Origin: Spizellomyces punctatus DAOM BR117
Taxonomy: Eukaryota; Chytridiomycota; Chytridiomycetes; Spizellomycetales; Spizellomycetaceae
NCBI RefSeq assembly: GCF_000182565.1
Contig: NW_015971538.1
Coordinates: 1,147,736 to 1,211,735, forward strand
Direction: 5' to 3'
DNA: 64,000 nt
A program made the translations under genes and the position numbers. A model generated the notes under the pieces. The model was given only the letters and a program-made list of their open reading frames with translations, made no database searches and was not told where the DNA came from. Positions 46,901 through 58,380 of this stretch are shown here, piece by piece; the first letter of the stretch is position 1; the number at the start of each line of letters is the position of its first letter.

Positions 46901-47330
46901 AACCAGGCATCTTGCGTGCATGCCGAAAGCTTGATGTTCGCATGAGTGAAGGAGTAAAGTGTCTGGGTACTGTCGTGTAAATATTTGGGATGCACAATAC
47001 ATACATGAGTTGCAACATCTGTGAAATTATTTGCCAAAGGCAATTGCTAGGAACGTTTCATGCACATGCAACCAGCCAGCATGGTCTGACTTCGTATGGA
47101 CATTTAGTTTGTCGCGAGTTGCTTGGGTCGAACTTGAATCACTGCGGGTTAAGGCTGGTGCGTTATAAAGTATTCCGAAGTAACAATCATTCTAGTTGCA
47201 AGGCCAATTGTTTTAAGTAACGTTTGGCAAAATCAGTAGTTCTCTGGTTGCTCGCAAGCAACATGACTAATCAGATCCCAGCAACGATCATTTCTTGTAG
47301 CCAAAAAATGGGCCTTGTCAAAGAATCTTC
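46901..47330. other. intergenic, contains second dispersed repeat copy
   Basis: About 430 bp between repeat unit C and the RNA methyltransferase gene. Besides the 75-80 bp element at 47137-47212 nothing was recognised. The last 100 bases should hold the methyltransferase promoter. Confidence 0.45.
47137..47212 (+). repeat. dispersed 75-80 bp repeat, copy 2
   Basis: Second copy of the element at 41863-41943, same orientation, sharing AATCACTGCGGGTTAAGG and GGCCAATTGTT at its ends. It lies about 120 bp upstream of the methyltransferase start codon. Confidence 0.75.
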
Positions 47331-48401
47331 ATGTCGGCGTTGGCCAAGGCCCGCCGAGCGCTTGCACCGCTACTTTCTCATCTGTCAACATGGATGACTC
47401 CATCGGAGCTCGACTCACTCTTGCACGCATACATCCAGCCGCGCCTTACAACGTTCCGCATCAACACGCTGAAAGTGCCGACGTGTCTGCTAAACATTGA
47501 CAGTATTCTGCAGCCGATAGAGTCGGCTCTGCATGCGGTTAAAAAACGACCTCAACCTCGCCTGAATAGGTGTGCTTGGTACCGGAATGCATATATTGTC
47601 TCGAATCCGGCAGTTCAAGTCCGCCATCTCGCGCATGTGAATCCGCACAAAGAGGGCCAGATACATTTCCAGTCCTTGAGTTCTATGCTCACTCCGCTTT
47701 GCCTTGGCGCTCAACCTGGTTGGCGAGTGCTGGATATGTGTGCGGCTCCCGGGGGTAAAACGGCCATGATAGCTGAATCTGTTGGTGCAAATGGGCGAAT
47801 AGTCGCCAACGAGTTGGATCCTGCCAGAGCGAAGCGCTTACAAAAGAATATAGACACATTGCTCCCGCCAGAGTTGCGAGAATGTGTTCATGTGCGGGTT
47901 GGCGATGGTCGTAAACTAACTCTTGCAAGTGCTGCGGACACTGCTAATAGTTCTTCTTGCGATCCTTTTGACGCCATCATGGTGGACGCCCCCTGCAGCG
48001 GAGAAGGAATAATTCAACTCTCGGAGCCATCTAGTTATCGACATTGGTCCTTTGAATGGGTGAAGAAGCATGCCCGACTGCAGCAGCAGCTTCTCAGCAA
48101 TGCATACTCGCTACTGAAACCTGGCGGCGTATTGATTTATTCTACTTGCACCTTGTCACCCGAGGAGAATGAGGCTGTTATGGAATGGTTTTTGGATGCA
48201 CACCAAGATATGGAGGTCACCGATCTTGCGCTACCGTTTCTTTCGGCGTGGTCTGGTCGTGATGCCAATTTTAGACCAGGCTTAACATCATACAGGGGGA
48301 CATCATTTCGTAAGGTGTTCCAACGTGCCTTACGAGTATTTCCCAGCGTAGAATATGAAGGGTTTTTCGTATGTCGAATGCGACGTTGTCCTCAATATTA
48401 A
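47331..48401 (+). CDS. NOL1/NOP2/Sun-family RNA m5C methyltransferase
   Basis: Single-exon protein of 356 residues. Motifs of the RsmB/RsmF-NSUN class: TTFRINTLKVP (N1 region), GWRVLDMCAAPGGKTAMIAE (motif I, SAM binding), IVANELDPARAKRL, DAIMVDAPCSGEGII (motif IV with the PC dipeptide cysteine), LLKPGGVLIYSTCTLSPEEN (motif VI TC, the nucleophile Cys) and a terminal GFFVCRMRR. It methylates cytosine C5 in rRNA or tRNA with SAM. No PUA domain is present, unlike NSUN6. It is intronless while most neighbours are split, which hints at retrocopy or late acquisition. Exact RNA target unknown. Confidence 0.9.
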   Translation: MSALAKARRALAPLLSHLSTWMTPSELDSLLHAYIQPRLTTFRINTLKVPTCLLNIDSILQPIESALHAVKKRPQPRLNRCAWYRNAYIVSNPAVQVRHLAHVNPHKEGQIHFQSLSSMLTPLCLGAQPGWRVLDMCAAPGGKTAMIAESVGANGRIVANELDPARAKRLQKNIDTLLPPELRECVHVRVGDGRKLTLASAADTANSSSCDPFDAIMVDAPCSGEGIIQLSEPSSYRHWSFEWVKKHARLQQQLLSNAYSLLKPGGVLIYSTCTLSPEENEAVMEWFLDAHQDMEVTDLALPFLSAWSGRDANFRPGLTSYRGTSFRKVFQRALRVFPSVEYEGFFVCRMRRCPQY

Positions 48402-49128
48402 ACGCAAAATAATTGCTTTTCTAATTTTTAATTTCTGGAAGAACAGTTGGCTGCCGAAGAAAGGGGATATGTCAGCTTATGGGGTCTTGGCCCCAACACT
48501 GACACTGTATCTCTGCTGAACAAAAAGTACGGGGTCGGTCACAGCAATATGTTCTGCATGATCGATCGCCTCGTACAAAGTTGGTTTGTAACAAAATGGT
48601 TACCCAGTTCATTATTGGTGCCTCACGGCCATCAAGCCACCATTGTAGAGCAGGACCCACTTACTTGCAATAGTACATTGCGAACCTTTAATGAAGGCAA
48701 CACGCAAAGCACAATTTCAAACACCTGCAGGTTGCAAGTTGAAAATGCCCCACAAGCGGAGTACTTACCCAGAGACTTGTTACAAGACTTGATTGCGCTT
48801 CAGCAGCACCTCTCAAGATGCCAGGCACATACGCCTTGGAGCTATGCAATCCGTCGACCAAAAACGCCACTTTGTGATCATGTCTTCCAATGTGGACAAA
48901 GTTTAAAGTTTCTGAAAATAGCCCATCACCGGAGGTCCTTAATTTAAAGCATCCCTTAACGTGTACCATTCAACTATGACAGTCCCCCAAAGCATATCAG
49001 ACTTTAACTGAAGCTAAAATCAAAACATCCTCATTTACATAACCACATTGTCGGACGAATACGCATAAAACGCCCCCCGGAAAGACATACAAAGTTGCAA
49101 GTCGCCCTTCCAAAAAGCAGTATCACCC
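48402..49128. other. intergenic, one unsupported open frame
   Basis: A plus-strand frame of 166 codons (48447-48947) lacks an ATG at its start and shows no family motif or splice link to a neighbour. No RNA gene seen. The last 100 bases are the likely GPCR promoter. Confidence 0.4.
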
Positions 49129-50550
49129 ATGCGCCGAGAAACAAGTCCACCACCAACGCTCCCTCCACCTGGCCCAGACGGCTACTACTACCTTCCTAGC
49201 GGGACTATCCCGCTAGGAATGATCCAAGGATGGTATTACCTTCCGTTCCATCTTACGCCCTTACAAATGGGGTTTGACGCCGTCCTTCTGGTGTTGAGTA
49301 TGGTCAACATGGGATTGGGGTTCTTGTTCTGGAAATGCTCGAGGAAGGTCCCGGTGAGTGGTTGGTGTAGCTGTCGCTTGCGCACAAAATATGCATCTCT
49401 TTGCTCAATTATCGTTGTTTATCATTCTTCAATGAAAAATAGTGGACACCGGCTAAATGGCTGATTTTGAACATGGTCTTTATAGACTGGTTACAGACCA
49501 TCTTCAATACCTTCTGGCTACAAGCTCCCACCATCTTTATTGGACATCATCTCGCAGGTACATATCATCCACCATCAATCATTTCGCTCTTCATTGTCAA
49601 TCTCACTATCCACTGCAGGCCGCATAATGTGCCAGGTCATGGGCTTCGTAAGCACTGTCTGGGGTGCCGCCAGCCAACAAGCCGTCTTCCTGTTCACTCT
49701 CGAACGATACATTACCATCGTTCATGGGTTCTCATTCACTTTCAAGCATGTCCGAATGGCCATCATCAATGTATGGTTTTCGGCCATTATTCTGGGTATT
49801 TTTCCGTTTGCGGCGCAGAGACATGCCGCTGTGGCTCCTAGTGGGTTGTATTGTAATCCACCATGTGGGTTTGGTTTATTTATCAAGTTTTTTGATGGCG
49901 ATGGTTGTTAATGTTTGTGATTTCTCGTAGGGAGCAATGGCGGGGATTGGGTCGGGATTTTTATAGGAGTGTGCGGTGTCGGGTTCATTGGAATGAACAT
50001 GGTCGGCGTCGTATGGATGTATACAAGAATTTACGCCAAGTTTCAATCTACCAGCAAAGAAGTTGCAGCAGCGATGCGGGACACATTATCCCACACTAAA
50101 TCGTACAAGTCCGCCGAAGCCACGGATGATGATGCTTCTTTTCCACGATGTGCATCGTCCCTCCCACCCCCAACCCTCACATCAACGGCACCGTCTACAA
50201 GCGGAATCGTGCATCCCACCCGATCCGTCATGGGCGCTCAGCTAGACCGATCCACCGAAACCCGAGATTTATCCTTCCGCCTCGCCATGCAATCTTTCAT
50301 CATTATCATAACATATTTCTTGTCCATGTCCCCCATGTGGATATCGATAGGCATCCATCTATTTACGCAGATGCCGCCGCCTGCTTGGTGGGATTATGTC
50401 GCGATCACATCAGCGCATTTATACGCGGTTATGAACCCGGTGCTTTTCCTGACTTTGAACAAGCACTGGACTGTAGCGAGGACAGAGGTCCTGATGGAGT
50501 GGAGGGGGTGGATCAGAAAGGTGGCTGGGCGTTCGAGGGATGAAGCGTAG
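49129..50550 (+). CDS. seven-helix receptor, class A (rhodopsin-like) GPCR
   Basis: Seven hydrophobic helices after intron removal: TM1 AVLLVLSMVNMGLGFLFW, TM2 WLILNMVFIDWLQTIF, TM3 IMCQVMGF to QAVFLFTLERYITIV, TM4 MAIINVWFSAIILGIF, TM5 WVGIFIGVCGVGFIGMNMVG, TM6 FIIIITYFLSMSPMWISIGI, TM7 HLYAVMNPVLFLTLNKHW. Class A marks: a Cys at the start of TM3 paired with GLYCNPP in loop 2, ERY at the end of TM3, and NPxxF in TM7 followed by NKHW, like the NKQF of opsin helix 8. Three introns: 49354-49441, about 49557-49618 and about 49865-49930, each joining helices in frame (CSRKVP to WTPAKW; HHLA to GRIMC; CNPP to WSNGG). Counting back from NP, the retinal-lysine position holds His, so a non-retinal ligand is likelier. 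Loop 3 is Ser/Thr-rich. Signals presumably through G proteins. Confidence 0.82.
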
Positions 50551-51972
50551 ATGTTGGGACTGGAGCGTTGTGGTGTACAAAGTAGAATGTTAGTTTCGTG
50601 TTTATTTTTATTCCATTTGTTTATTTCTCTTCTTGCCCCCACAAGCTGTCTTCAGTTACCCCGCATTTGACGTCGCATCAAGCTTTCTCAAATGACGGAT
50701 CAAACCCTTCAAGTCTGCTCCCATCTTTTCGAATCTATATATGCCCATTTCTAGCAAGCGGCTATCGTTGCCTATCTCAAACAATACGAAATCTCAAGTT
50801 ACTCGAAAACAACGCCTGCAATGATCGACAACGTCTACCGCACAAACGTAATGGTCTACTTTCAAACACGCAAGAGTTTCTATACAGATAAACTTCAAGC
50901 GTCGATACGCAACAAGTCGTGTTCCTCTCACTTATCCTAATGTCCCTCAGTTTGGATGGATAAGCCACCTAAACTTACCGAAGGAATCTTTTGTTTAAAT
51001 GCCAACCAGACACTGGTCATGTAGCGTGTCGGTCATTGCAGTTATTGTCAGTATCGCATGAAATCTCAAGATTGAAAATTCTCGAGTTGCGATCAGCGTG
51101 CGATCAAGTTCCTCTGAAGCGTTTTGAAAATACTGCAAAGTCAGGTTAGTTTGAACAACATTGTTGGAACCACTTTACATGTTGACCGTGCGCCCTCACT
51201 TGAAATTATGGGTCATCTGTATTGCCCAGTAGTTTGGTTGAAGATGAGTGTCGGGCGATATGGCCAAATTTTGCCTCAACACAAAGCCAAACAAGTTTCT
51301 TTGCTTGGCACTGTGAACCCTGAGATAAAGTTATGTATTAGTCTATGTGCAGGTACATGGATTTGCAGAGTCCCGATAGTGGGCAGGCCTCTCTGGGGTC
51401 AAGGCGGACTGAGTGTTATTCTGCAGTTTGACAGTGGAGGATTCAAGCTCATCAAAGAACGCTGGTGGTAAGTCATATGGGGATGGTTAGGATCAGTCTA
51501 CAACAGTGAGCCATTCTCTACATTCAACCATACTCCCAGTCGTCTGGCGCTCAAATGACTGCAGTCAGGTTCCCATGGTCTACTCCGACCGCAGCAGATA
51601 TATTGCAATAGATAGATACGTAAACAAAAATAAAAGGGTTGAAATTGGAAAACAGTCCTGGAAAACGTTGAGAAATGGTATATAAACAAAAGGAAAAGGG
51701 GAAGAGGGTAACATACAAACTGCAGGGAAACACTCGTCAAATTCTAACTATACGGGAAGGGAAAGAGGGATGAAAGGAATGCAAGAACCACTAACAGAAC
51801 GGGGCCAGCCAAACTAAAGGCATTCCGCCATCAACGTGCAATTTATGAACGTTGACCGTTTGGACATCCTAGCTTAAATTCTCACGGAAACCGCATTCGC
51901 AAAATACAGCCTTGGACGCCGATACCCACGTGTGTTTGCAACAACAGCGACAACGAGAAACTTGAACAATTT
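50551..51972. other. intergenic, 1.4 kb, no gene supported
   Basis: Convergent 3' flanks of the GPCR and importin alpha genes. A plus-strand frame at 51124-51471 has no ATG start and no motif. No repeats or RNA genes seen. Confidence 0.45.
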
Positions 51973-54084
51973 TTACTGTCCAAAGTTGAAGCCGCCTTGT
52001 GGCACATTCATCTGGTTCGAGAAGGCAAATGTTCCAGTGCTTTGGTCGACCTCCGGCGCCATACCCGTCTCGTCATCTTCGTCGCTGAAATACTTGTCAA
52101 TTATGTTGTACGCTTTCTTGTAGATTTCCGCATTGTCGTGAAGTTGCAACTGGTAAATTTTCTCGACACCAGTAGCTTCCTCAATATAGACTGCCATCTC
52201 GTTGGTGCCGGCATGCTCCATTCTTTCCAGTTCACCGACTTTGAGAATATTTTCCAAACCGTCCAATGCTACTTGAATAATCTTGTTGTCTCCGCATGTC
52301 AAAAGATCGCAAAGCGGCTTGATGCAACCCTGCTGCACAAGGTACCTGCGAAACAATACACGGTCAGAATACTATTCAAATCTGTACCACGTGAGAAAAA
52401 AAGAGCGTACTTGATCTGTTCCGGTTTCGATAAACCACCGGAAGTAGCGTTCGAAATCGCCCAGCAGGCTTCCTTCTTTGTCTTGAAGTCACCCCGCTGC
52501 AGAATGGCAATCAGAGGAGGGATGATGTTTGCATCGATGATTGACTGTATGGTCGCACAGGTTCAGTATATCAAGGTAAATTACCGTCACGGCGGCAAGG
52601 TGCAATGTACCTGAATTTGGGCAGCATTTCCGGCAGTAATGTTAGAGATTGTCCAGCAAGCTTCTTTCCTAATACCATCCTTTGGGCTCGTAAGAAGTCC
52701 AAGGAGTGCATGAAGAGCGCCGCAGTTGATAACGACTTGGGTCTGGACATCATCTCCAGTAACGATGTTGCCAACAGAGCGCAATGCAGGAGTTTGAACG
52801 GCGTAGGACGGATGGCTATATCGGGACCCATTAGTTTCCACCTTGTGCAACTCGCAATTCAATGTCCATACCCTAACAATTCCACAAGACGCCGGCACAC
52901 ACCGGATTCAATAACGGCCTGGATCTTTTCATTGGCGCCGTCCGAAAGATAGGATATGGCCCAGCAGGCATCCGTGAGGACTTCCTCGTCATTGGCATGA
53001 ATCAGCTTTGCCAAAATGGGAAGGGCAGGAGCAATCTGCAAAGCACATAGTCAACGTTCCGTCCCTTTCATCCACTAAGACCTTCATGCGTACCTGAGAC
53101 CAGTCCGGTTGAGGATTTTTGCCTCTGCAGAAGTTCGACAAAGTCCAGGTAGCATTGCGCAACATTGACAGCTTGTTGGTATTTTCGTTCAGGATGTTGA
53201 GCAAAGGGCGGAGGGCACCTTCTCTGAGAACAAAGTCGCGACAACGTGGGCTGTCCCCAGCAATATTTCCAAGAGCCCATACGGCCTAGTTTAATGATAG
53301 ACACCGTTACAATTACAACAGGCTTCGGTCTTTTAACATGAGTAATAGGTACGTACCTGTTCCCTAACGTCAGGGTTGGGAGAGCTCAACAGTTCAACAA
53401 AAATCGGAACCGCGTTTGCATCCATTACTACTTGCGTCTGGTGAGACGATCCCGATGCAATATTGGTCAATGCCCAGGCAGCTTCGAACTAGGAAGAAGA
53501 GCTTCAGTTGGAATGCAAAAATAGGGAGGGCCTGATAAAGATATATTACCTGCAGCATAGGGTTTGTTGAACGGAGGAACTCAACAAACTTTGGAATAAC
53601 ACCGCAGGCGATGACTTCTTCAATCGGTGGGTTGCGTTCTACATGCCACTAGTTTGAGTGAAAGGATGTCGGAGCCATTCATAGTAAGGGTACGTACCCT
53701 TAGATAGTAACTTCCTGAAGCGAGCGGTGGACTGCAATTGTTCTTCCACATTGCCCGAAAAGACACCACGAACTCCTTGGCCCACAGTCTCCTGTAGCTA
53801 GCGATGAACATCAAAGATGATCAAAATTTTCGGCATACAGCGACATTCTATTAGAATAGACTGCTTACTTGGGCGTTTGTTTCCACGGACATACTTTCAT
53901 CTTCAGACTCCGATTGGGCGCCGTTGAGCGCGGCAAGGTTCCTACGTTTAGCAAGAGACTCTTCCCTCTTCTGCTTTCTCAGTTCGACAGCCACATCCTC
54001 ACGACGACGCCTCAGCTCATCCGACTTTAGAACACCACGGTTCTTGAACTGCTGCATACGGTGCTCTGGAATCTTTGCGGACAT
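51973..54084 (-). CDS. SRP1: importin subunit alpha (karyopherin alpha)
   Basis: Adapter that binds classical nuclear localisation signals and hands cargo to importin beta. N-terminal IBB domain: [20 protein letters not shown] and [10 protein letters not shown]. Then armadillo repeats with the conserved W-x-x-x-N and flanking motifs: [106 protein letters not shown] and [12 protein letters not shown]. The C-terminal acidic tail holds FSDEDDE and ends GGFNFGQ, as in fungal and animal importins. At least eight introns interrupt it, with donors such as after SVETNAQ, NPMLQ, VREQ, PDWSQ, AQIQ and EQIKY. Start at 54084 is the only Met before the IBB. Very conserved; assignment is secure. Confidence 0.97.
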
Positions 54085-54634
54085 TCTGATAATTGCTGTT
54101 GGAAAACGTGGAGAAATGCGACAAATCTACACTGCAGAATAGGTGTATCCAGAAAGTATCATGGAAATAGGAAATCAAGTCGTTCGCAAGAGTAGCCAAA
54201 GTGGTCGACAAAAGTAAGGCGATGCCGGTGCGATGTGCGATGGCCAAGGAGAAAGAGACCAGAGATGAATGTGTGAATCAAGGGACTGCGCGCACTTCCA
54301 AAGCACACTCACCTGACTAAACAGTAGGGTTCTTGAGATGGAACGCGAATTAGCCCAACGATTGCGTGTACTGTCTTTTAGGCGTCGTCAACAAAGATGT
54401 TCAACGAGAAGGAAGAAAAAGTCCGTTGTGTGGGAACGACAGCGGCGGTGGGGTTGTCCGGAAGCGATGGCAAGCGTCTTTTTCGATTTTGCCAATTCGA
54501 GACACGAGTGCATGCTGTCAAAATGTGGCTGCAGTGACACTCGAATGCAGTACGGATGGAATGTGCGAGAACGCGTCGAGTTCGCGAAAGAGCGTTTCGC
54601 GACCTTTGCCTTTTGCCAAGGACCGCCACAAGCA
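54085..54634. other. divergent intergenic region (importin alpha / mannosyltransferase)
   Basis: About 550 bp between two divergently transcribed genes. The plus frame of the PMT first exon is open upstream of 54635 but adds no conserved sequence. It should hold both promoters. Confidence 0.5.
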
Positions 54635-57600
54635 ATGGCATTGAACGACGAAGACACGTTGCGCAAGAGGAAGCCACAGGCAGGAGAGACCATTTCGTAT
54701 GAGACATATGTCGCCACCCACCCTAACGTGCGCATATGAGAAAGTCTGTTAACATTCTGTTTTCATATGTACTAATAGACCTCTTTGTCTTCGAATAGAA
54801 TTATGTAAATTTGGGAATTGACAGTGCAATTCAGTCCACGGCAAATATGTCAGCGCCGCCTACCTGTGCACCTGCCGCAGAAGCGTTTGCTCACCGACCA
54901 AGAGAAACCCCGTTGCCACAGACGAACTTGTATGTGGTAGTCGCGGTAACCCTCGTGGCCGGGTTGGTTCGCCTCTACCGTATATCGAACCCGAGTCAGG
55001 TAGCCTTGCAAGGATTCTAGCATCCCCTAATTCCACGGCAGTGGCTTATCTCCTATCTGTACTTCTTGTCGAAAACAGGTGGTCTTTGACGAGGTGCATT
55101 TTGGTAAGCATTAAGTTAGGTCCCTGTATGTTATAGTGTGAGTCCCGAAGCTCATGAGAGAGCTTTCTGCAGGTGGTTTCGCCAGCAAGTATATCCAAGG
55201 AAAATTCTTCATGGATGTGCACCCACCTGTACGTAAATCACAATGAACCGATCTGAATCAACACGATGGTTCTGATTCTGCGGTTTAGCTGGGCAAGCTG
55301 CTCATTGCGGCCAGTGCGGTTCTTGCAGGCTTCGATGGCTCATTCGATTTTAAGGCAAGAGACCGTTGCGGGTGGCCTTGTTGGCGGAAAAGATTAAACC
55401 AGAGGCCTCCCAACAGTCGATCGGATTGGACTACCTTGAACCAAAAGTTCCTTATGTAGCCATGCGGATGCTGCCCGGAATTCTTGGTGTTTTACTAGTG
55501 CCGGTGAGACCAGAAAGCCTAGTACGAGGATTAGGTTGCGCAGAGCATTGACTTTGTAGCCAGGTTGCCTACATGACGATGCGAAACCTACGGGTCTCCA
55601 ATGTGGTGTCAATCATGACGGCAGTACTCCTCATTTTTGAGAATGGGTTGGCTTGCCAATCACGAGCGATCCTTTTGGTAAGAGCCCGATCGTGTTGGAC
55701 GGTTTATTCCCCTCAGTTTTGCTTATCGATTCACAGGACTCTATTCTCCTATTCTTTATGGGTCTCGCTTTAATGACCTGGACGGATTTCCTCAATCTCC
55801 AAAAACAGTGGGTGCTCCTATTCTTGGTCACTATCCTGTCGCTGATGTAGTCACTGATATAATTCAGACCATTCTCTTTCGCTTGGTGGTTTTCACTAGC
55901 TAGCACAGGGCTCACTATGGGCTTGGCGGCCAGGTATGCAACCTCAATTGATTAGTAAAGTGCATCTGGGCTAAGTCATCCTCATCTGGCCCATTCATCT
56001 AAGTGTGAAGTGGGTTGGTGAGTTTCCCTTACGATCGGCGAGATACCTGAAACACCCGCTCCTTTTGTTTACGTGGAGGACTTCACTCATAGGCCTTTTT
56101 GTCATTGCAACCATCGGGTTTTCCACCATCGCGAACTTATGGGCGCTTTTAGGAGACCTGCGGGTCACACCGGTGCGCGGGAAACCTTAAGCTTTGCGGA
56201 GATGCGCAGTACGCGCTAACTCGGCTTCATCCTTAGGGACAATATGCGAAGCATTTCTTCGCCCGCGTGCTTTGTCTCATTATTGTGCCTATCGCCGTGT
56301 ACATGACCGTATTTGGAATTCACTTCCTGGTGCTCACAAATACAGGCTCGGGTACCGCCTTCATGTCACCAGAGTTTCAGTCTACTCTGCGCGGCAGTGA
56401 GATCAAGGATACCTTTGCAGAGGTCGGATTCGGAGCGGATATTCTCATCCGCCATGAAAACACCAAAGGCGGGTATCTCCATTCTCACAAGCATTACTAC
56501 CGTACGGGGTCGAAGCAGCAGCAGGTCACGTTATATTCATTTGCTGGTAAGAAATGCTTGAAATGGATTACAAGTCCAGAATTCCATTTGCAAACTCGCA
56601 CTTCACTTTCTTCGGTAGATGACAACAGCCTGTTCCAAATTTTGCCGTAAGTTAGCGTAGGAATGCTCAGTTCCATAAACTACTATGACTGAAAGCGGAG
56701 TTCAGCGCGCTAGTGTACGAAAATGGCACCGCGCGATCCCCAGCAGTCACACAATTCCAGCCCATCAAGCATGGTGACATTGTTAGACTCGGTGCGATGC
56801 TGCCTGTCCTCTGTCAGTACAATGGCTTGGCACTAATTTGACGAGTGATATGCAGAACATGTGGCCAGCAACATGCGTCTACACAGTCATGAACATCGGT
56901 AAGTGCAGTCCTTGTCAGTTGGATCCTATGGTTCCCCGTCCCAAGACCCTCTGTAGTGCACCTGTTACGGATAATGAAGATCACTATGAAGTTTCGGCGT
57001 ATGGTGCGCCTGGGTTTTTAGGTGACTCCAAGTGAGTTTCCAAATTTTGGAGAGTGCGAATTCATGGTCCATTGACCCAAGATTGTGCGACAGCGATCAC
57101 TGGCGTGTGGAGCTTGTAGACTATGATGACAGCCATCCGCATCTGCTTGCAATCGAATCAAGATTCCGCCTCGTACATGTAAATCTTCATTGTACCTTGT
57201 TTTCGCGCGCTGTAAAGCTACCTGAGTGGGGTGAGTAAAATATTGCCTCATTTGATATCATACGATGAGATATTGACCTTGAAACAGGCTTTGGTCAGCA
57301 GGAGGTTACCTGCGCGAATCACAAGGGCCGGAAAGATTTGACATAGTATGTTGTACTCAGCGTACGAGCTCGCTTCAGCATACTAATATGATCCTATATC
57401 AGCTGGCGAATTGATCTAAATCAGAATCTTCTCCGTAAGTTCCTACATCAACCTGGATCGTTGAGATCCGTCACCAATGTTTTGATTGGCAATGATTTTA
57501 CAGAGAATCCATTTAGTCGTCGAGCTTACTACAAGAAGCCCTCGTTTTTGTCAAAGTTTATAGAGGTTCGACTCGAGTCGGTCAATATGGCTGCATACTA

Positions 57601-58380
57601 AGACTGACCAATTGGCGCCCACTAGTCTCATAAAGTCATGTGGAAAATCAATGACGGATTGAATGGATACCATCCGTTCCAGTCACGGCCTGATTCTTGG
57701 CCTGTTCTTGGACGTGGAATCAGCTTTTGGAGTGCTAAAGAGGGTACAGGACAAATGTATCTTGTCGGAAACCCGTTCATCTGGTTTTCCGCCTTGGTCT
57801 CTCTTGGGCTGTACGTAACGATTGAATCCGTTGCTGCAATTCTCCAAAAGCGAGGACACCAAAGGACCGCCGGTAGCGTTGACTGTTGTTTTTTTTGTGA
57901 TAACAATGAACATGTGGCTCATCTTCCGCCACTAGAATCTGTTGCCAAGACTGCTGGAGGCGGTGGACCTCTTCTTTTCTTGGGATGGGCTCTGCATTAT
58001 TTCCCTTTCTTCCTTATGGGACGACAAGTAAGATCAAAACTTAGTATCCGCATTCTATATATTATCTGAACATGTTTGGTCAGCTGTTCCTTCATCACTA
58101 CTTTCCTTCGTTCTATTTCTCAGTACTACTCTTGGGGTCATTGTTCGAAGGGGCAACTCGACGCTTCAATCACTTGTTTCGATCGTTTGCGGTACTCTGC
58201 ATATGCACGGTTGCCATCTACGTCTACATCAACTACAGCCCGTTGACATACGGCATACCGATGTCTAAGGAGCACTGCAAGCGGCTAAAATGGCGACAGA
58301 GTTGGGACTGGGATTGCAAAAAACAATTAGGTATGTCGATTATTTTGAACCGTGACGGGAATTCATTTATCTATCTCTAA
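54635..58380 (+). CDS. PMT2: dolichyl-phosphate-mannose protein O-mannosyltransferase, PMT2 type
   Basis: ER membrane enzyme that starts O-mannosylation of secretory proteins. Conserved parts: VVFDEVHFGGFASKYIQGKF with the catalytic DE pair, FFMDVHPPLGKLL, RMLPGILGVLLVPV, MTVFGIHFLVLTNTGSG, FMSPEFQSTLRGS, then MIR-type repeats (ILIRHENTKGGYLHSHKHYY; LEHVASNMRLHSHEH; HWRVELVDYD; RFRLVHVNLHCTLFSRAVKL), MWKINDGLNGYHPFQSRP, FPFFLMGRQLFLHHYFPS, PLTYGIPMSKEHC and the terminal KWRQSWDWDC typical of PMT2. More than ten short introns. One apparent stop near 57630 disappears with the intron about 57566-57626, giving FLSKFIESHKVMWK. Start: the ATG at 54635 (MALNDEDTLRKRKPQAG) fits, with 54847 (MSAPPTCAP) as alternative. 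The last donor at about 58332 may move the stop to about 58407. Confidence 0.88.

Noticed and set aside
48447-48947. Open frame of 166 codons after the methyltransferase
   Set aside because: No ATG start, no motif and no splice link; codon use looks random.
49129-50550. Calling the receptor a light-sensing opsin
   Set aside because: The residue aligned to the retinal Schiff-base lysine is His, so the opsin name is not supported by the sequence alone.
51124-51471. Open frame of 115 codons between the GPCR and importin alpha genes
   Set aside because: Non-ATG start, no motif, no conserved pattern.
57566-57640. In-frame stop suggesting a broken mannosyltransferase gene
   Set aside because: It lies in an intron; splicing gives FIESHKVMWK, which matches the family.
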